A stretch of DNA of 64,000 bases from Eukaryota sp. TZLM1-RC (lineage: Eukaryota; Metamonada: BaSk clade), in contig JAUPSS010000009.1 of assembly GCA_040285825.1 (NCBI GenBank), positions 1 through 64,000 of the forward strand. Direction: 5' to 3'. Position 1 is the stretch's first letter. Each line of letters starts with the position of its first letter. The position numbers were made by a program, and so were the translations under genes. Shown here in pieces: positions 35,501-44,533 of this stretch. The notes beneath the pieces were generated by a model. That model was given only the letters and a program-made list of their open reading frames with translations, had not been told where the DNA came from and did not search any database.

Positions 35501-38500
35501 TCAATATTTTGATTTTGAAGTATTTAATTACTATCCCACTTCCAGCAGGGTTGATTTTCCTACTCCAATAGAAATTCATGGGCAAGATTTTCCAGATTTG
35601 TCTAGGGAGCATATCATTTGTAAATGGGGAGATTTAAACCCCACAACCTTGGGAACTTTCCATAATTCCTCTCTTGTCTATTGCCGAGTTCCAGATTACA
35701 CAATTGTTGAGCAAGATGTTTTACTGTATCTAAGTCTTGATGGTGGTTCTAACTATGAATACGTTGGTCCTTTCTTTATTGAACCCTCAGGGGCTGAAGA
35801 ATGCCGCTCTCCGAATGCACAGATCACGACTAATGATTTCTCTGATTTGTTGTCGGTAGGATCATTTGATTTTATTCAGAAGCGGGCTTTTAGAGTGGTT
35901 TATAATTTACCAAATATTGCTATTGGATCTCAAGTTGATCCTTATGACGAAATTTTCCTTCCCGATCATACCGCCACAATTGCAAACTTTTCTGCATTAA
36001 CTGACGGGGATCGTTGCTGCCTCAAAACCCCTCAAACGCTGGGTAAATGTGGAGTGGAATTTACAACGCCAAACTATGTTTCTGTTGTCTTAAAGTTGGA
36101 TAGACCTGCTGCTATTAACAATATCATTACTGCTTGGGAAAACCCTTGTTATTGCCAACCTGTGACGTTTACAATTTCTTCTCGATTGAATGTTGATTAC
36201 AGGACAAATGAGAACCTAAACCCCTCAAATTGGACTTTTCACAGAATTCATTACACCGGCAGAGGTTCTCTTCCTCCACATTTGGAGTTTACGAATCCCA
36301 GAGTCTGTCCTCATATTGTAGGAGATTCCAATGACGTCGCCTTATGCCTTGATCCCTTTAGAGAAGCTATCGTTGCTGATGAAATTCTCATTGAATGGGA
36401 TAATAGACTTGAATCCAGGCAGAGGGGATGGCTTTTGGAGATTGAAACAGAAGGAATGTTTTTGAATATGCCCTTCAAGTTGTATGTTGATCAACCAAGT
36501 ATCTATGTTGATACTGATTTCGATGTTTTAGTTCCCTTCATCAATGTTACTACTTTGAATTATTTAGGGGAAAATTTGGCTGGTCTTGAGACTTCTTATG
36601 ACCTCGTTTGTGTTTCTATGTTTGATTCATCCAACAATGATGTTTCTTATCTCATTACGACAGAAAGATGTAGTAAAACCAATTTTGGCAATGTTGTTTT
36701 TGATAGCATTAGGTTAAGCTCTCCACCTCATGGTGATTTTGCCTTTGTGTTTTCGTCAGACACTGTCTACTACAATGCATCTATTGACCTCAAAGTCGAA
36801 TTTGGACCTCCCAGATTTGTTAAACTTCATTCGCCTATTGAATTAATTCAAGTTCACACTTTTTTTAATGTTTCATTAGATTCAGATATCTATTTAGCAT
36901 TCGAAGATGCTGATCACAAAGATGTTGACCTCTCTAAGGCTGATTTCTCCATGGTCTATCTCTCTCTACGTTACTTGGATAATCTCAATGACACTGATGA
37001 AATAGTTTATTCAATTAGCGACTATTCTGTTGAAAATTTCCAAGACGATCTCTTCATGATCCCTTCTACCTGTATAGAATTATCAACTCCCCCTATTGGG
37101 TTCTTTGAAATAACTTTTTCGACAGATTCAACTTATAATGAGACTTTAATATTTGAAATTTTGCCTGGTGCTCCTGACCACATCACTGCTGAAATTTTTG
37201 ACATTATTGAAAACGACGTTCCTATTGAGGGTTTGATCTCTGCGTCTATTCGGGATTTTATGGACAATATTATTGAAGAACCCCCTCTAGTAATCAAGAT
37301 TTCTGCGATCAACACTAATAATTCTGTGATTCTTTTATCAAATGATACTGACAGCACAGTGAATGGTATCGCTACCTTTGACGATCTTGTCATCACCACC
37401 CTTCCTTCAACATTTGTTGACCTTACATTCTATTCTACTGAAGGCATTACCCCTGCCACTATTACTGATATACCCGTCAAATCTTGCCCTATGTGGATGG
37501 TTGGAACTTGCTCTACCACTCATTGTGAATGCCAGTGTATTGCGGGAGCTTATAGTATTGATGATCCAAGAGAATCTGTGTTTGATTCAATGTGTCGCCC
37601 TTGCAGTAGGGGTACTTTTAAGGAATTTCCTGGCGATGGTACTTGTACGCCTTGCTCTGCTGCTCTTACTACACGGGAAGAAGGCTCTGTGCTTTCAACT
37701 GAGTGTTATTGCCCGGGAACACAGTATTTACAAGTTGAAACTGAATGTCTTCCATGTCCCGAAGGTCTATTATGTCTCGACGGACAACCAAATGGTACTG
37801 TTCCAGGTTACTGGTCCTCATCATTTGACTCTCCCAATGCTTACCAGTGCATTACTCCCTACTGTCTTGGTAGAAATGATCCCAGCCTCACCAATGATGA
37901 CGTTTGCGAAGGGGGGCATTCTGGACCTCTTTGTCAAGTATGTGCTGATGGTTACACTTTAATGTCTAATGCATGCTCACCCTGTAATGACTCTGTCCTT
38001 ATAGACATTCTTATTCTCGTTGTTATTGTTGTTTTAATCTTTGGTTATTTAATTGTCCTCATACGAGGTTCCAGGAATCCCAGATCTACTCAGTCTCTTT
38101 ATATGAGGATCCTTACCAATCACACTCAAGTTTTGTCTTCTGTTGGAGACTTTGGAGTTAGGTGGCCTGGTGCTTTGAGGGCTCTGTTTGGAATTTCTGA
38201 GATGGCTGGTGGTACAGTCGAATTGAAAGCATTGGGATGCACGTTTAAAATGGACTTTTTTTCACAATCAATAGCTTACTATTTGCTTCCCTTCTTTATC
38301 TTAATCATTTTGTTAGCTTGGTATGCCCCAAAATCTATTATCAAAAAGGATAAATACCTCAATGACCCAGCTAAGAAGCGTTCTATTCTAGCCCGAACCT
38401 TTGGTAGGGCTGTTTTGGCAGTTTTTTATTTCCTTTATACTTTAATTACAAAAAGAGCCCTTATGAGTCTGCATTGTGTCAATCTTGATGGTTCTTTGTA

Positions 38501-39524
38501 TTTACAATCTGATATGAGTGTGGAATGTGAGTCGCCTGAATATGTTCCTTTCCAACGTTTGTCGTGGGGAGCATTGATTGTTTATGGTTTTGGTATCCCT
38601 TGCTACTTCTTTTACATGCTTTTCAGGGATCGAAATGAAGGAATGAAGAGAGTTGATGGGAGCGTTCCCCCATCAAGGTTCCTTCGTTCAGGTTACACAA
38701 ATGAATTCTACTTTTGGGAAATTCTTATCATGGTTCGTAAGTTCATTATCACTCTTTTAGTTGTGTATCTCCCTGATAATGTTGGCCTCCAAATCATTGT
38801 GGGTATTTACCTCTTTATAATGTGGATTTTGGCACAAGTTTTTTGCAAACCATTTACAGACTCGCTTGCACATGCTTTGGAGCTTTTGTCACTGTCAGTT
38901 CTTTTTTCCACTCTTGTAGGTTCTCTTTCCTTTGTAGAAGAGGAGGATTACTCTGATGTTGTTGTAATTGTTCTCTTTATTGTGAACTTGGCTACTTTGG
39001 TTATACTAGGTCATGTTTTGTTCAAGTTATTTGGAATTAAAATCAGAAGATTCTTTTTGAATCGTCAAATGAAAAAGGGTAAGGTTTCAGGTCAGGTAAC
39101 TGAACTTACTACTCTTAAAATGATTGCCAATCCTCTTCATCGCTTGTTCGAGGATTCTGACTCGGAACCAGATGAGGAAATGCAAGCAGTTCGCCAAGCG
39201 TTACAGGTAGCTGATTCCATTGCAACACGAAAACAAGGACCTTACACGTTATTTTCTGAAGACATTGTTAGACTTAAAATGGTTGATGAAGATGTCAATA
39301 CTGAGTTGCTTGAAGATGTCGCATTGGAGTTTTCCTCCACTGCTATTGGTATAGTTGATGTCACCCTTTCTTTTGCAAATACCCTAGTTCCTCCTCAGAC
39401 ATTTACGCTTCAGATTTCAGAGTTGGAGGTCATGATACGTTTGAAAAAGAAAGTTATTATGGACTTTTTAGAACTGGATCCAGCCAATGTTTTGAAATAC
39501 ATTCGGCTCTATTTCAGGTGGTAA
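29541..39524 (+). CDS. giant IPT/TIG-repeat, Cys-rich, multipass membrane protein
   Basis: 3327 residues in one exon. The N-terminal signal peptide is VLLLLLVVSVLC. After an N-terminal domain (20-390, no family recognised), at least sixteen IPT/TIG immunoglobulin-like repeats run from about 395 to 2090; the signature is PxIxSxxP...GGxxIxIxGxNFG. A further extracellular region follows. About 2645-2800 is cysteine-rich with CPCPxG/CxxC spacing like ephrin-receptor/GCC2-GCC3 modules (CRPCSRGTF, CLPCPEGLLC). Roughly eight membrane segments lie between 2816 and 3166, and a cytoplasmic tail of some 160 residues ends the protein. It is probably a large cell-surface adhesion or receptor protein; the ligand is unknown. 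It is intact, with no frameshift. Its start lies just after a Fanzor-like remnant, so its promoter must be very short or lie within that element. Confidence 0.9.
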   Translation: MTDTVLLLLLVVSVLCTPRFFYQFDGGSAQVCDESGDMVNLPITTLPFDIRTSSVSREGLFSHHPSSSTIRWYNNHDIELDQFEGVSYSIISLCLPLAIVQQSDCPTCTYSVAWLDLPSPTILSLTELSITDLPSSCISHVTPRVAYWNPDFTATRWSLVVATDSVISLHYVDHRDVTGSFNVVDEKEFPFESSHVPKLYSVFYDQDSLKVLLSFGNIVQLLDFMDLDYQSFDFDVQSNLIGAACDLDSNFDSSGCFVSFSSDSSTNTYFLNTTTFETDQIINIFSASTFFTLYPALTYIKSFPSAVSDIGETVFVTGSVKESHEVLIELQDHLGKVLKTFSRVVVDYNSFQIPEIPEEMIEEGFLGGNSFTTTFSIGNYDIKGPSILIAPKITGIEQSDRHHTFGGSVIDIYGQGFRPQRPAEELYVFAFLDGLRDCTFTRYISFEQITCTVPEGYGGPWNVAVRIGQAVSNTSSEFQVLYEPPIITSFSPTVSQTQGGIYMDIYGLNFGSSSAPRTAFIGPFPCDVTRFVSHTRLRCLSSTGAGKDLVVSVDVGNVTSEYSMDEDLFFSFVEPSVIFVSRKILAYDGGSVIQISGSNFGDDPKFLNIMIGDQFPCINPTFTHHHYAFSCTTTPGSGIDLDITIDVQGQGVRFPADLRYERPVVYEIVPTESTYNPSNTIEIIGRNFGHLHSEILVLFGDKSAEYERISDNKLIATVPWLASPEIFVVVETDKQRSSRNITFSTPPPEIHEVSTLTLPTNGGNITIHGYNLFGDSIELSLDEELIYPVENYFYIENEMDVLTFEIHEGVGNDLELFLTVSSRIAKTFSPLPEVLLFSYEPPVITMVEPLSGSPDFVSVEIDGLNFGIDLAATPSDFVSVKIGDFGHCQTVSFSGSRIVCDYVEGGGKYLPIIVTVAGQDSDPFSSTFSFDNPIVTSVNPQIVGTDGTQQISLFGTNFGHLDTEFIIELRSFDNHFPQDPISCFNHRRWSFGEISCFFEPSVGTNFRPFVKVEGLSNEETIQEHPETLISFELPVINSVSPNIGPTAGIDLTITGSNLGNDKSFVIVNVGEFPCDVTKLSSSELTCTLSPGHGDSLLLSVSVAGQEALSPRQLFYSYFTPVVAEFYPKEVVTEGEEITFVGSNFGQFPQLVDISFVGIDSKAREFRIPCSVQNVEDSLLTCILEPGIGLYLVPELDFNGHLIKLYNDTLSFKFPVFDSIDVIGSLSASGNQNFILFGSNFSPGFERFYHFYIGNIPVTNVEISSTSTLTITTPSLIGEFNLALVLFDYVIFANDIVLSFEPPVLDSIITPIVSQGSHVSLEILGENFPDPQLFFSVTHANLKVSISNNSTQINCLNPLIKSTTIITCIIEDHYFINPDDLFDLELILFNFSLLLPNCLSFEPPIIDSLSQYFDTSSRHLFLVNGENFGNWVHNVQLHYGDDSLCSDVTIHSNSLLSCKPKEGLELPSYFTPQLRLNSFNADMGGLFTIVLDDEDEPSPLNSLTIPESLLLFDLNVNIFDFYCIFSSLTPENVTFSSQLTPQYQSLGCQTPSVSGIYNVVVTDSASRNDSDSVIECPVDIGVFDVSSIEPNFLSNSGGKLTLLGNGLVPDAFHTLSAKVYSDGNHVDDLHLKSIKITSTTSLEVEFPPFSYTSLNQPILRIQLNEQDGLDVDLPILDIFNHLPIKSPKTVDSYMVFNTTVRYLNYFSSVNAYFPPLLKYEIKCENVQVSLYNTLELFPEFDFSISIPSEERLQYFCRDYSKLNLTSEPNVMLSLSLISSINNLQNFYNVSRFEAIRFYPDQAPSTGNIPITIFGDLVYPSFCDGTFIEGCPVLFFGYNISVPLVPGNETGSLSCIVPPLFDVFPDYDLPIFFSSPYMVPLRVSYSNLFEQSFEFDQLFEFFADFHVDSVFPLSSDLKGGVEVVFEGTSLGLITPSIVSIQLSNEVVVSEFSVIDSNSFSLTTPPSFSVGFLSNIIVTVNEIVILDFSFQYFDFEVFNYYPTSSRVDFPTPIEIHGQDFPDLSREHIICKWGDLNPTTLGTFHNSSLVYCRVPDYTIVEQDVLLYLSLDGGSNYEYVGPFFIEPSGAEECRSPNAQITTNDFSDLLSVGSFDFIQKRAFRVVYNLPNIAIGSQVDPYDEIFLPDHTATIANFSALTDGDRCCLKTPQTLGKCGVEFTTPNYVSVVLKLDRPAAINNIITAWENPCYCQPVTFTISSRLNVDYRTNENLNPSNWTFHRIHYTGRGSLPPHLEFTNPRVCPHIVGDSNDVALCLDPFREAIVADEILIEWDNRLESRQRGWLLEIETEGMFLNMPFKLYVDQPSIYVDTDFDVLVPFINVTTLNYLGENLAGLETSYDLVCVSMFDSSNNDVSYLITTERCSKTNFGNVVFDSIRLSSPPHGDFAFVFSSDTVYYNASIDLKVEFGPPRFVKLHSPIELIQVHTFFNVSLDSDIYLAFEDADHKDVDLSKADFSMVYLSLRYLDNLNDTDEIVYSISDYSVENFQDDLFMIPSTCIELSTPPIGFFEITFSTDSTYNETLIFEILPGAPDHITAEIFDIIENDVPIEGLISASIRDFMDNIIEEPPLVIKISAINTNNSVILLSNDTDSTVNGIATFDDLVITTLPSTFVDLTFYSTEGITPATITDIPVKSCPMWMVGTCSTTHCECQCIAGAYSIDDPRESVFDSMCRPCSRGTFKEFPGDGTCTPCSAALTTREEGSVLSTECYCPGTQYLQVETECLPCPEGLLCLDGQPNGTVPGYWSSSFDSPNAYQCITPYCLGRNDPSLTNDDVCEGGHSGPLCQVCADGYTLMSNACSPCNDSVLIDILILVVIVVLIFGYLIVLIRGSRNPRSTQSLYMRILTNHTQVLSSVGDFGVRWPGALRALFGISEMAGGTVELKALGCTFKMDFFSQSIAYYLLPFFILIILLAWYAPKSIIKKDKYLNDPAKKRSILARTFGRAVLAVFYFLYTLITKRALMSLHCVNLDGSLYLQSDMSVECESPEYVPFQRLSWGALIVYGFGIPCYFFYMLFRDRNEGMKRVDGSVPPSRFLRSGYTNEFYFWEILIMVRKFIITLLVVYLPDNVGLQIIVGIYLFIMWILAQVFCKPFTDSLAHALELLSLSVLFSTLVGSLSFVEEEDYSDVVVIVLFIVNLATLVILGHVLFKLFGIKIRRFFLNRQMKKGKVSGQVTELTTLKMIANPLHRLFEDSDSEPDEEMQAVRQALQVADSIATRKQGPYTLFSEDIVRLKMVDEDVNTELLEDVALEFSSTAIGIVDVTLSFANTLVPPQTFTLQISELEVMIRLKKKVIMDFLELDPANVLKYIRLYFRW

Positions 39525-40411
39525 GGGTTCATGATGATTTTGTTAATTCATGTTGTTTAGTAAATTTTATTGCAGTTTTTATTATCTTTCTAAAAAGTGC
39601 ATCTCTCGTCAGATTTTAGTATGAACCACTAGTAGTTCTAAGCAGTTCACTAGTGAAGTTAAACTGAGTAAAGTACACTTGTTGAAACATATTAACTGAA
39701 AATGGTAAAGGTATCTCTGTGGTACATGACACGTGGTGATTTTCCACCAAATTTTAATATGATTTACATTATGAAAGATTTTCCTCGAAACCCTAACCAA
39801 AATGTTCAATTCATAACTGAGTTACAAAATGAATTTTGATGGGTACAATTGTTGGCAAGAAACGTGTCAAAATTGTCTTTGAAGTGTTTTAAAATCATTT
39901 GCAGCATTTTTAGCCACCAATCCACCAGTTTCCACTGGTGGATAGCCAGTTTCTGGATAGTAGTTTCTCAAATGCTCGTACTGCATCTTTTTCACAAGAG
40001 AATCTTTAGATGGTTATAGAAATTTAACTTTGAGGAGGAGATGACTGTGACTTTATGATACTAGATGTATTTTTAAGTTTAAAAGTCTAAATTGTTGTAT
40101 CAAATACATATAAATTTTAAATGATCAATTCTCTACATAAATCTTCGCAATTGTTTATTTGAAATGTTCAAGAGTAACGGGTTTATGCCAAAACGGAGCC
40201 TGTACTTCCCTATAGCTCGAACTATTAAGATATCATAAGATGGGGGGAGTTTATTGACTTATTGGGCTGTGGAGTGATTGTCAAGAAAACGTATTGAACT
40301 TCACCACCGTTGATTTTTATAACAGATCTTTAATTTCTTTTGATTTAATGAAATCAGATCTTACCTTTTTAAAATGCTGAACAATTTAAAGTTAATTTTA
40401 TTCCTTGAGGA
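39525..40411. other. intergenic, 3' of the giant gene
   Basis: AT-rich spacer with no convincing gene. A short palindromic stretch occurs around CCACCAGTTTCCACTGGTGG (39921-39940). No domain-bearing frame seen. Confidence 0.5.
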
Positions 40412-40735
40412 CAGAATTGTTGGATGGACTTTGAATATGAGATTTTGTTCCTTATTATGGCCTGACAATTTACCTCATAATTTAATTTGTAAATATAGTC
40501 GAAAAATTTCAATTACTCATTTGTTAAATTGTAAGCATTTTATTACCTTTAGAAGCAAGGTTCATGATGCTGTCAGAGACCAATTGTATTGTATGTGTAA
40601 ATCTCATAGAATTGAATCCTTTTTGGAACCTCTGTTGTCAAATCTGTTTGATACTGAAGATTATTTTCATAAGAATAAATGAGGTGATATCTTATTACCT
40701 GGATTGGATGGAACCTTCATTTTAGTGGTAAAATT
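40412..40735 (+). mobile_element. scrap of the 24.5-kb retrotransposon family
   Basis: About 320 bp encodes WTLNMRFCSLLWPDNLPHNL, a damaged zinc knuckle (CKYSRK, second Cys lost), VHDAVRDQLYCMCKSHRIES and a GDILLPGLDGTFIL piece after an in-frame TGA. It matches about 25955-26260 of the longer copy. Both ends are truncated. Confidence 0.8.
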
Positions 40736-41044
40736 GAGTTTAGGTTCAAATTTATTGATGACGTACTTGGTATTGTCCAAAGTTTATTTAATTACTGATG
40801 TTAATGATCAGTTTTGTATTAAATTTTCATAGTTTTATGTTTATTATTGCTTTGTGTCGAATAAACGAATGAATTTCAAAACAGAATTACACTAAGCTTT
40901 AGTTGTTTATAAAAGATTTGGCTCTCGACTATTAATCAGTAAATTCAGCCGACCGAACTTTTTGATCACCATCTAATAAAATAAATAAATAGATAGATAG
41001 ATAAATAAATAAATAAATAAATAAATATTAAGTTTTTTAGCCTA
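40736..41044. repeat. spacer with (AAAT)n/(GATA)n simple repeat
   Basis: Low-complexity tetranucleotide run at about 40976-41028 (TAAA and TAGA units) immediately before the 5' end of the next retrotransposon copy. The rest of the spacer shows no gene. Confidence 0.8.
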
Positions 41045-42393
41045 AAAATTCACTACTCCGGTAAAATTACTCACATTTTAAGAACAACATCTCCTGATAT
41101 TTTACGTGATTTTTGCCGCTCATTTAACTATTTGAGAACAAAAATTTTTGCATCCTTGATTGATGTCAATCCCGAACTAATTCGAAGTCATGTATTTTCA
41201 TCATCTAATTTTGGTGGAATTAATTTCACTAAATCGTCTATTCTCTGTCAGGCTGCTTATCTTGGTGGAGGGAAAAATTTTGTTTTTGAATTTTGCAACC
41301 GTTTTCCCAATGATATTAATTTATTGAATTTTACAAGCAATAATTTTCTCAGAGACTTGCAAAATGCTCTTGATAGTTTGCCCTCTGAATGTTGGAGTAA
41401 ATGTTTTCCCGACAACGTACAGGAAATACCTAGAAAACTAGTTAATTTGAGGTATTGTGTTAAAAAATTGCAACAAAAGTTAACAATAATTTTTGAAGGC
41501 TTGGATTTTAATGTTCGTCTTGGCTCGGCCAAAAAAGATAATTCCGCATTCGCAAATTTTTTGTTTGATGCCCAAAACAGTTCCTCTTCGTGTTTAATTA
41601 CTCAGATTCCTCAAATTTATGGTCTTCTTTTAAATGATACCGAATTTTCTTGTACAATGCGCCTTCGTTGTTTTATTTGGCCTCATAATTTGAATTGTAA
41701 ATGTGGATCAAAAATTTCTCCAAATCATTTATTCAATTGTAAACCTTTTATTACTTCCCGATCAAAAGTTCATGATGCGGTAAGAGATCAACTCTATTGT
41801 ATGTCAAAATCACATAAAATTATTTCCTATTTAGAACCATTACTTTCCCGTTTGGTTGATGAAGATACTTTGAATTCGTTTGGTCGAAATAGAGGTGATT
41901 TAATGCTTGAAGGTCTTGAAGGTACTACCATTATTACAGATGTGAGATCCACTGATGTATGTAATGATTTTTTTATTCCAATGGCTCAATCAAAATATAG
42001 GGACCCCTTAACTGTTTCTGAAAAAGCCAAAATTGACAAATACAAAGCAAAATTGTTATCCTTGAATGCAGAATCGCATACTCATTATGTCCTCTGTCCA
42101 TTTGGAGTTTCCCTTCATGGCACGCTTGGACCTCTTGCTTTGTCTTTTCTGGATGATTTTGTTGATATTGTGAAACAACGTACTGGAAGAGTTTTTGACA
42201 AGAGTTTCTGGCAAAACAGAACTGTATTTTCAATTTTCAAAGGTGTTGATCCCTTATTATCTTCAGCTTTGTTATCTCTTGGATGCGTTTATGAATGAAG
42301 AACCTCCAGTCGATTCTTCTTGGCTGACTTGGGTTATCAAGACATAGAATTTTAACCTGGTCGTATAGTTTGTTTTTTATTGAATAAAAATAA
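41045..42393 (+). mobile_element. RLE-type retrotransposon, 5'-truncated, long open frame
   Basis: Open from 41045 to a TGA at 42296-42298. It starts in the RT thumb (KIHYSGKITHILRTTSPDIL) and runs through a zinc knuckle C-x-C-x7-H-x4-C (CKCGSKISPNHLFNC), VHDAVRDQLYC, RGDLMLEGLEGTTIITD (G-D-x13-D), KAKIDKY and FWQNRTVFSIFKG. It has no stops, so the endonuclease part could still be translated, but the RT catalytic motifs are absent. The tail is TTGAATAAAAATAAA (about 42379-42393). It is very close to the 56785-58215 copy. Confidence 0.85.
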
Positions 42394-42918
42394 AGAGTTC
42401 TAATATGAAGAACAAATTTAATGATGAAAGTATGAATTTAAAACTTCATTATTATGACCATGAATTTGCTAATTTCTGTAATTAGTTCTTCCACACCTAT
42501 CATCACTATCGTTTTTATATCGTGTTTAAAGAATTGTATTGGTTGTTCTTGACCAGGGTAACAAGAAATTGGGCGAAAATGTGTAAGGATAGTGACAATT
42601 TTTGGTTAAATACTTACATTTTCAAATCATAAAAGTATGAAAACATTATACGTGAATCTAACCCAATAGTCTTAAATGTGTAATGACAATGTGTTTGAAA
42701 TAACAATGACAAAAAGTCGGCTATTCGCTCATTAGTTTCACCCCCGCAACAACTGATCATTCTCATAACCATTTCAGTTATTTACATCAAACAAATAGAA
42801 TTTAATAAATAAGAGACCAACATTTATTGATGATCAAGATTATAAATAAACAATTACAAATTAAAAGAAAAAAACTAAAATGACAAAAATAAAATTACAG
42901 TTGGAAGTGTCAATAAAC
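42394..42918. other. intergenic
   Basis: AT-rich spacer between retrotransposon tail and the histone variant gene. No coding signal seen. Confidence 0.5.
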
Positions 42919-43337
42919 CTAAAGAAATTCTGCACCTATTCCACGGATTCTAAGATAAGTACATAACTGAAGTAAACAAGCCTTCTGGCGAGCTGCATAT
43001 CTCTCACAAAAAGAGTGACCCTCTTGGCATGGATTGAGCAGAGGTAGGCATCCTCAAACAGGTGAACAAGGTAACTTTCTGCAGATTCTTGTAGAGCTTC
43101 CATGGCTTCGGATTGCCATCTTAACGGCTCTTCCGATAGTGACATTGCAATCTCTTTGACAAGTCTCGCAAATGGCAGTCTACGTAGCAAAAGATTTGAT
43201 GTTTTCTGGTATTTTCGTATTTCCTTAAGTGCTGCAACACCTGGGCGCCTAGATCGACGAACGGTAGGGGCTGGTCGAGACGTAGTTGATGCTGCAGGTT
43301 TCGATCTTATAGGAACCTGTTTCTTTTTCGGAGGCAT
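42919..43337 (-). CDS. divergent histone H3, probable centromeric H3 (cenH3/CENP-A type)
   Basis: Exons 43337-42982 and 42949-42919 give 128 residues. The H3 fold is clear: [39 protein letters not shown], then [19 protein letters not shown] and DMQLARRIRG. The tail lacks the canonical ARTKQTARKS block. Loop 1 is one residue longer than in canonical H3 (MSLSEEP against six residues), both marks of CENP-A-type variants that mark centromeres. The expected ending RRIRG appears only if a 32-nt intron (42950-42981) with a GC donor and CTTATCTTAG acceptor is removed. Unspliced, the frame ends in an unrelated tail. Some other H3 variant is the alternative. A Fanzor-like remnant ends about 80 bp upstream on the same strand. 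Confidence 0.8.
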
Positions 43338-43418
43338 GATGTATAACAAGCAAGAGGTGGATATTATGGTCTGTGATTTTCACTCCAATGAATTCTTTAT
43401 CTGAACTCTCATTTTCCA

Positions 43419-43735
43419 GTACTTCAACCACCTCAACCACTTCCACATGTCTAAACTTAACCATCCGGAGATGATCAGCTTAGATCAAAATACGTTGGAT
43501 TTGAAGACTCTTATTGAGGTCTTCTAAAAGGTAGGGGTCTAGTGTTCAAAAAGTACTCGCTCACTGCAATTTTCCCACTGGTTTCTCGATGCAGAGATAT
43601 CTATTGACCAAACCATCCCACATTCTGGACATGCAAAATAGGCTTTAGACATTTTCCTTTCTCCATTCTCTATGAAGTAATGGTCTTCATGGAAAACTTT
43701 GCAACACTTCACTTTGCCAATGTATAGTGTTCAAT
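43419..43735 (-). pseudogene. Fanzor-like 3' fragment, group B (copy B4)
   Basis: Minus strand: KVKCCKVFHEDHYFIENGER, then AYFACPECGMVW, SIDISASRNQ and a degenerate tail. CCKVF is also present in the copy at 50157-52225 (NCCKVFNQK), and the CxxC and RuvC-III region matches 21738-22010. Arg-Asp of RuvC-III has become Ile-Asp. Upstream the reading breaks down. Only the C-terminal quarter survives. Confidence 0.62.
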
Positions 43736-44533
43736 ACTCTCTCTTATTTTGGTCTCTTGTGTTGTTCTTATGGATTGTCTTTTCTTATTCATTCTTATTT
43801 CCCTCGTTTACCTTCTTTTCCGAGCCTTATAACTTCCCCTGTACTTGTTCTACCTGCTTTTCTACTCATTTTTGACTCTTTTTACCTTATACCTGCAGTT
43901 AATTCCCTTCTTGAAACAATTGTTGAAATCGCCGTAAAACCCTCCACTTTGATCATCATAAACGATGTTGTCCATCATCATAATCATTTGAATAATAGAT
44001 ATGAATGTGTAATGTATGACAAAGTTGTTTATTAACTATTACATCCACTATTACTTTGAAAACATTCCCATTTTTTAGTATTTTTAGATCAAACACACTA
44101 GTTTTGTACTGTAGTTGAAGTTTGTAAATTCAGATTGCTTTCCGTCAAATCAACCTATTGTTAAATTGATTTAGCTTGAGTAAATAGAATAGCTTAATCA
44201 CTATGGTTTTGTGCATTACAAAATTGAAATCTAGTTGAAAGCTGCTGAACCTTACAAGGGAAGCGGCATAGGTTGCTGAGGAGAGGGAGTTGACAGAAAG
44301 ATGAACGTCCTTCACTTGGAATTAATAAAACAAATTATTTTCTTCTATTCCGCTTTCTTCTTTTTAAAAGATTTTTATAACTGATCATCTCTTCTGAATT
44401 CATTTTTTATAAATAAATAAAAACATTTTTATCACTATGTATTCTGTCATCACTAAATATATAAATACTAAATAAACTGGAAGTATCACAAGAAGGAGAA
44501 GACAACTCCTGGAGAGCAGATTTAAAATACACT
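43736..44533. other. intergenic, upstream of PHD gene
   Basis: Mostly AT-rich with no assigned gene. Near 44480-44533 a different frame reads RRRRQLLESRFKIHYAE up to a possible donor at AAG|GTGATA, which could be an upstream exon of the PHD gene. Confidence 0.4.

Noticed and set aside
43727-44035. 102-codon plus-strand frame with hydrophobic Leu/Phe/Ser composition
   Set aside because: Low complexity from a pyrimidine-rich strand, no domain, and it lies upstream of the group B fragment where degraded element sequence is more likely.
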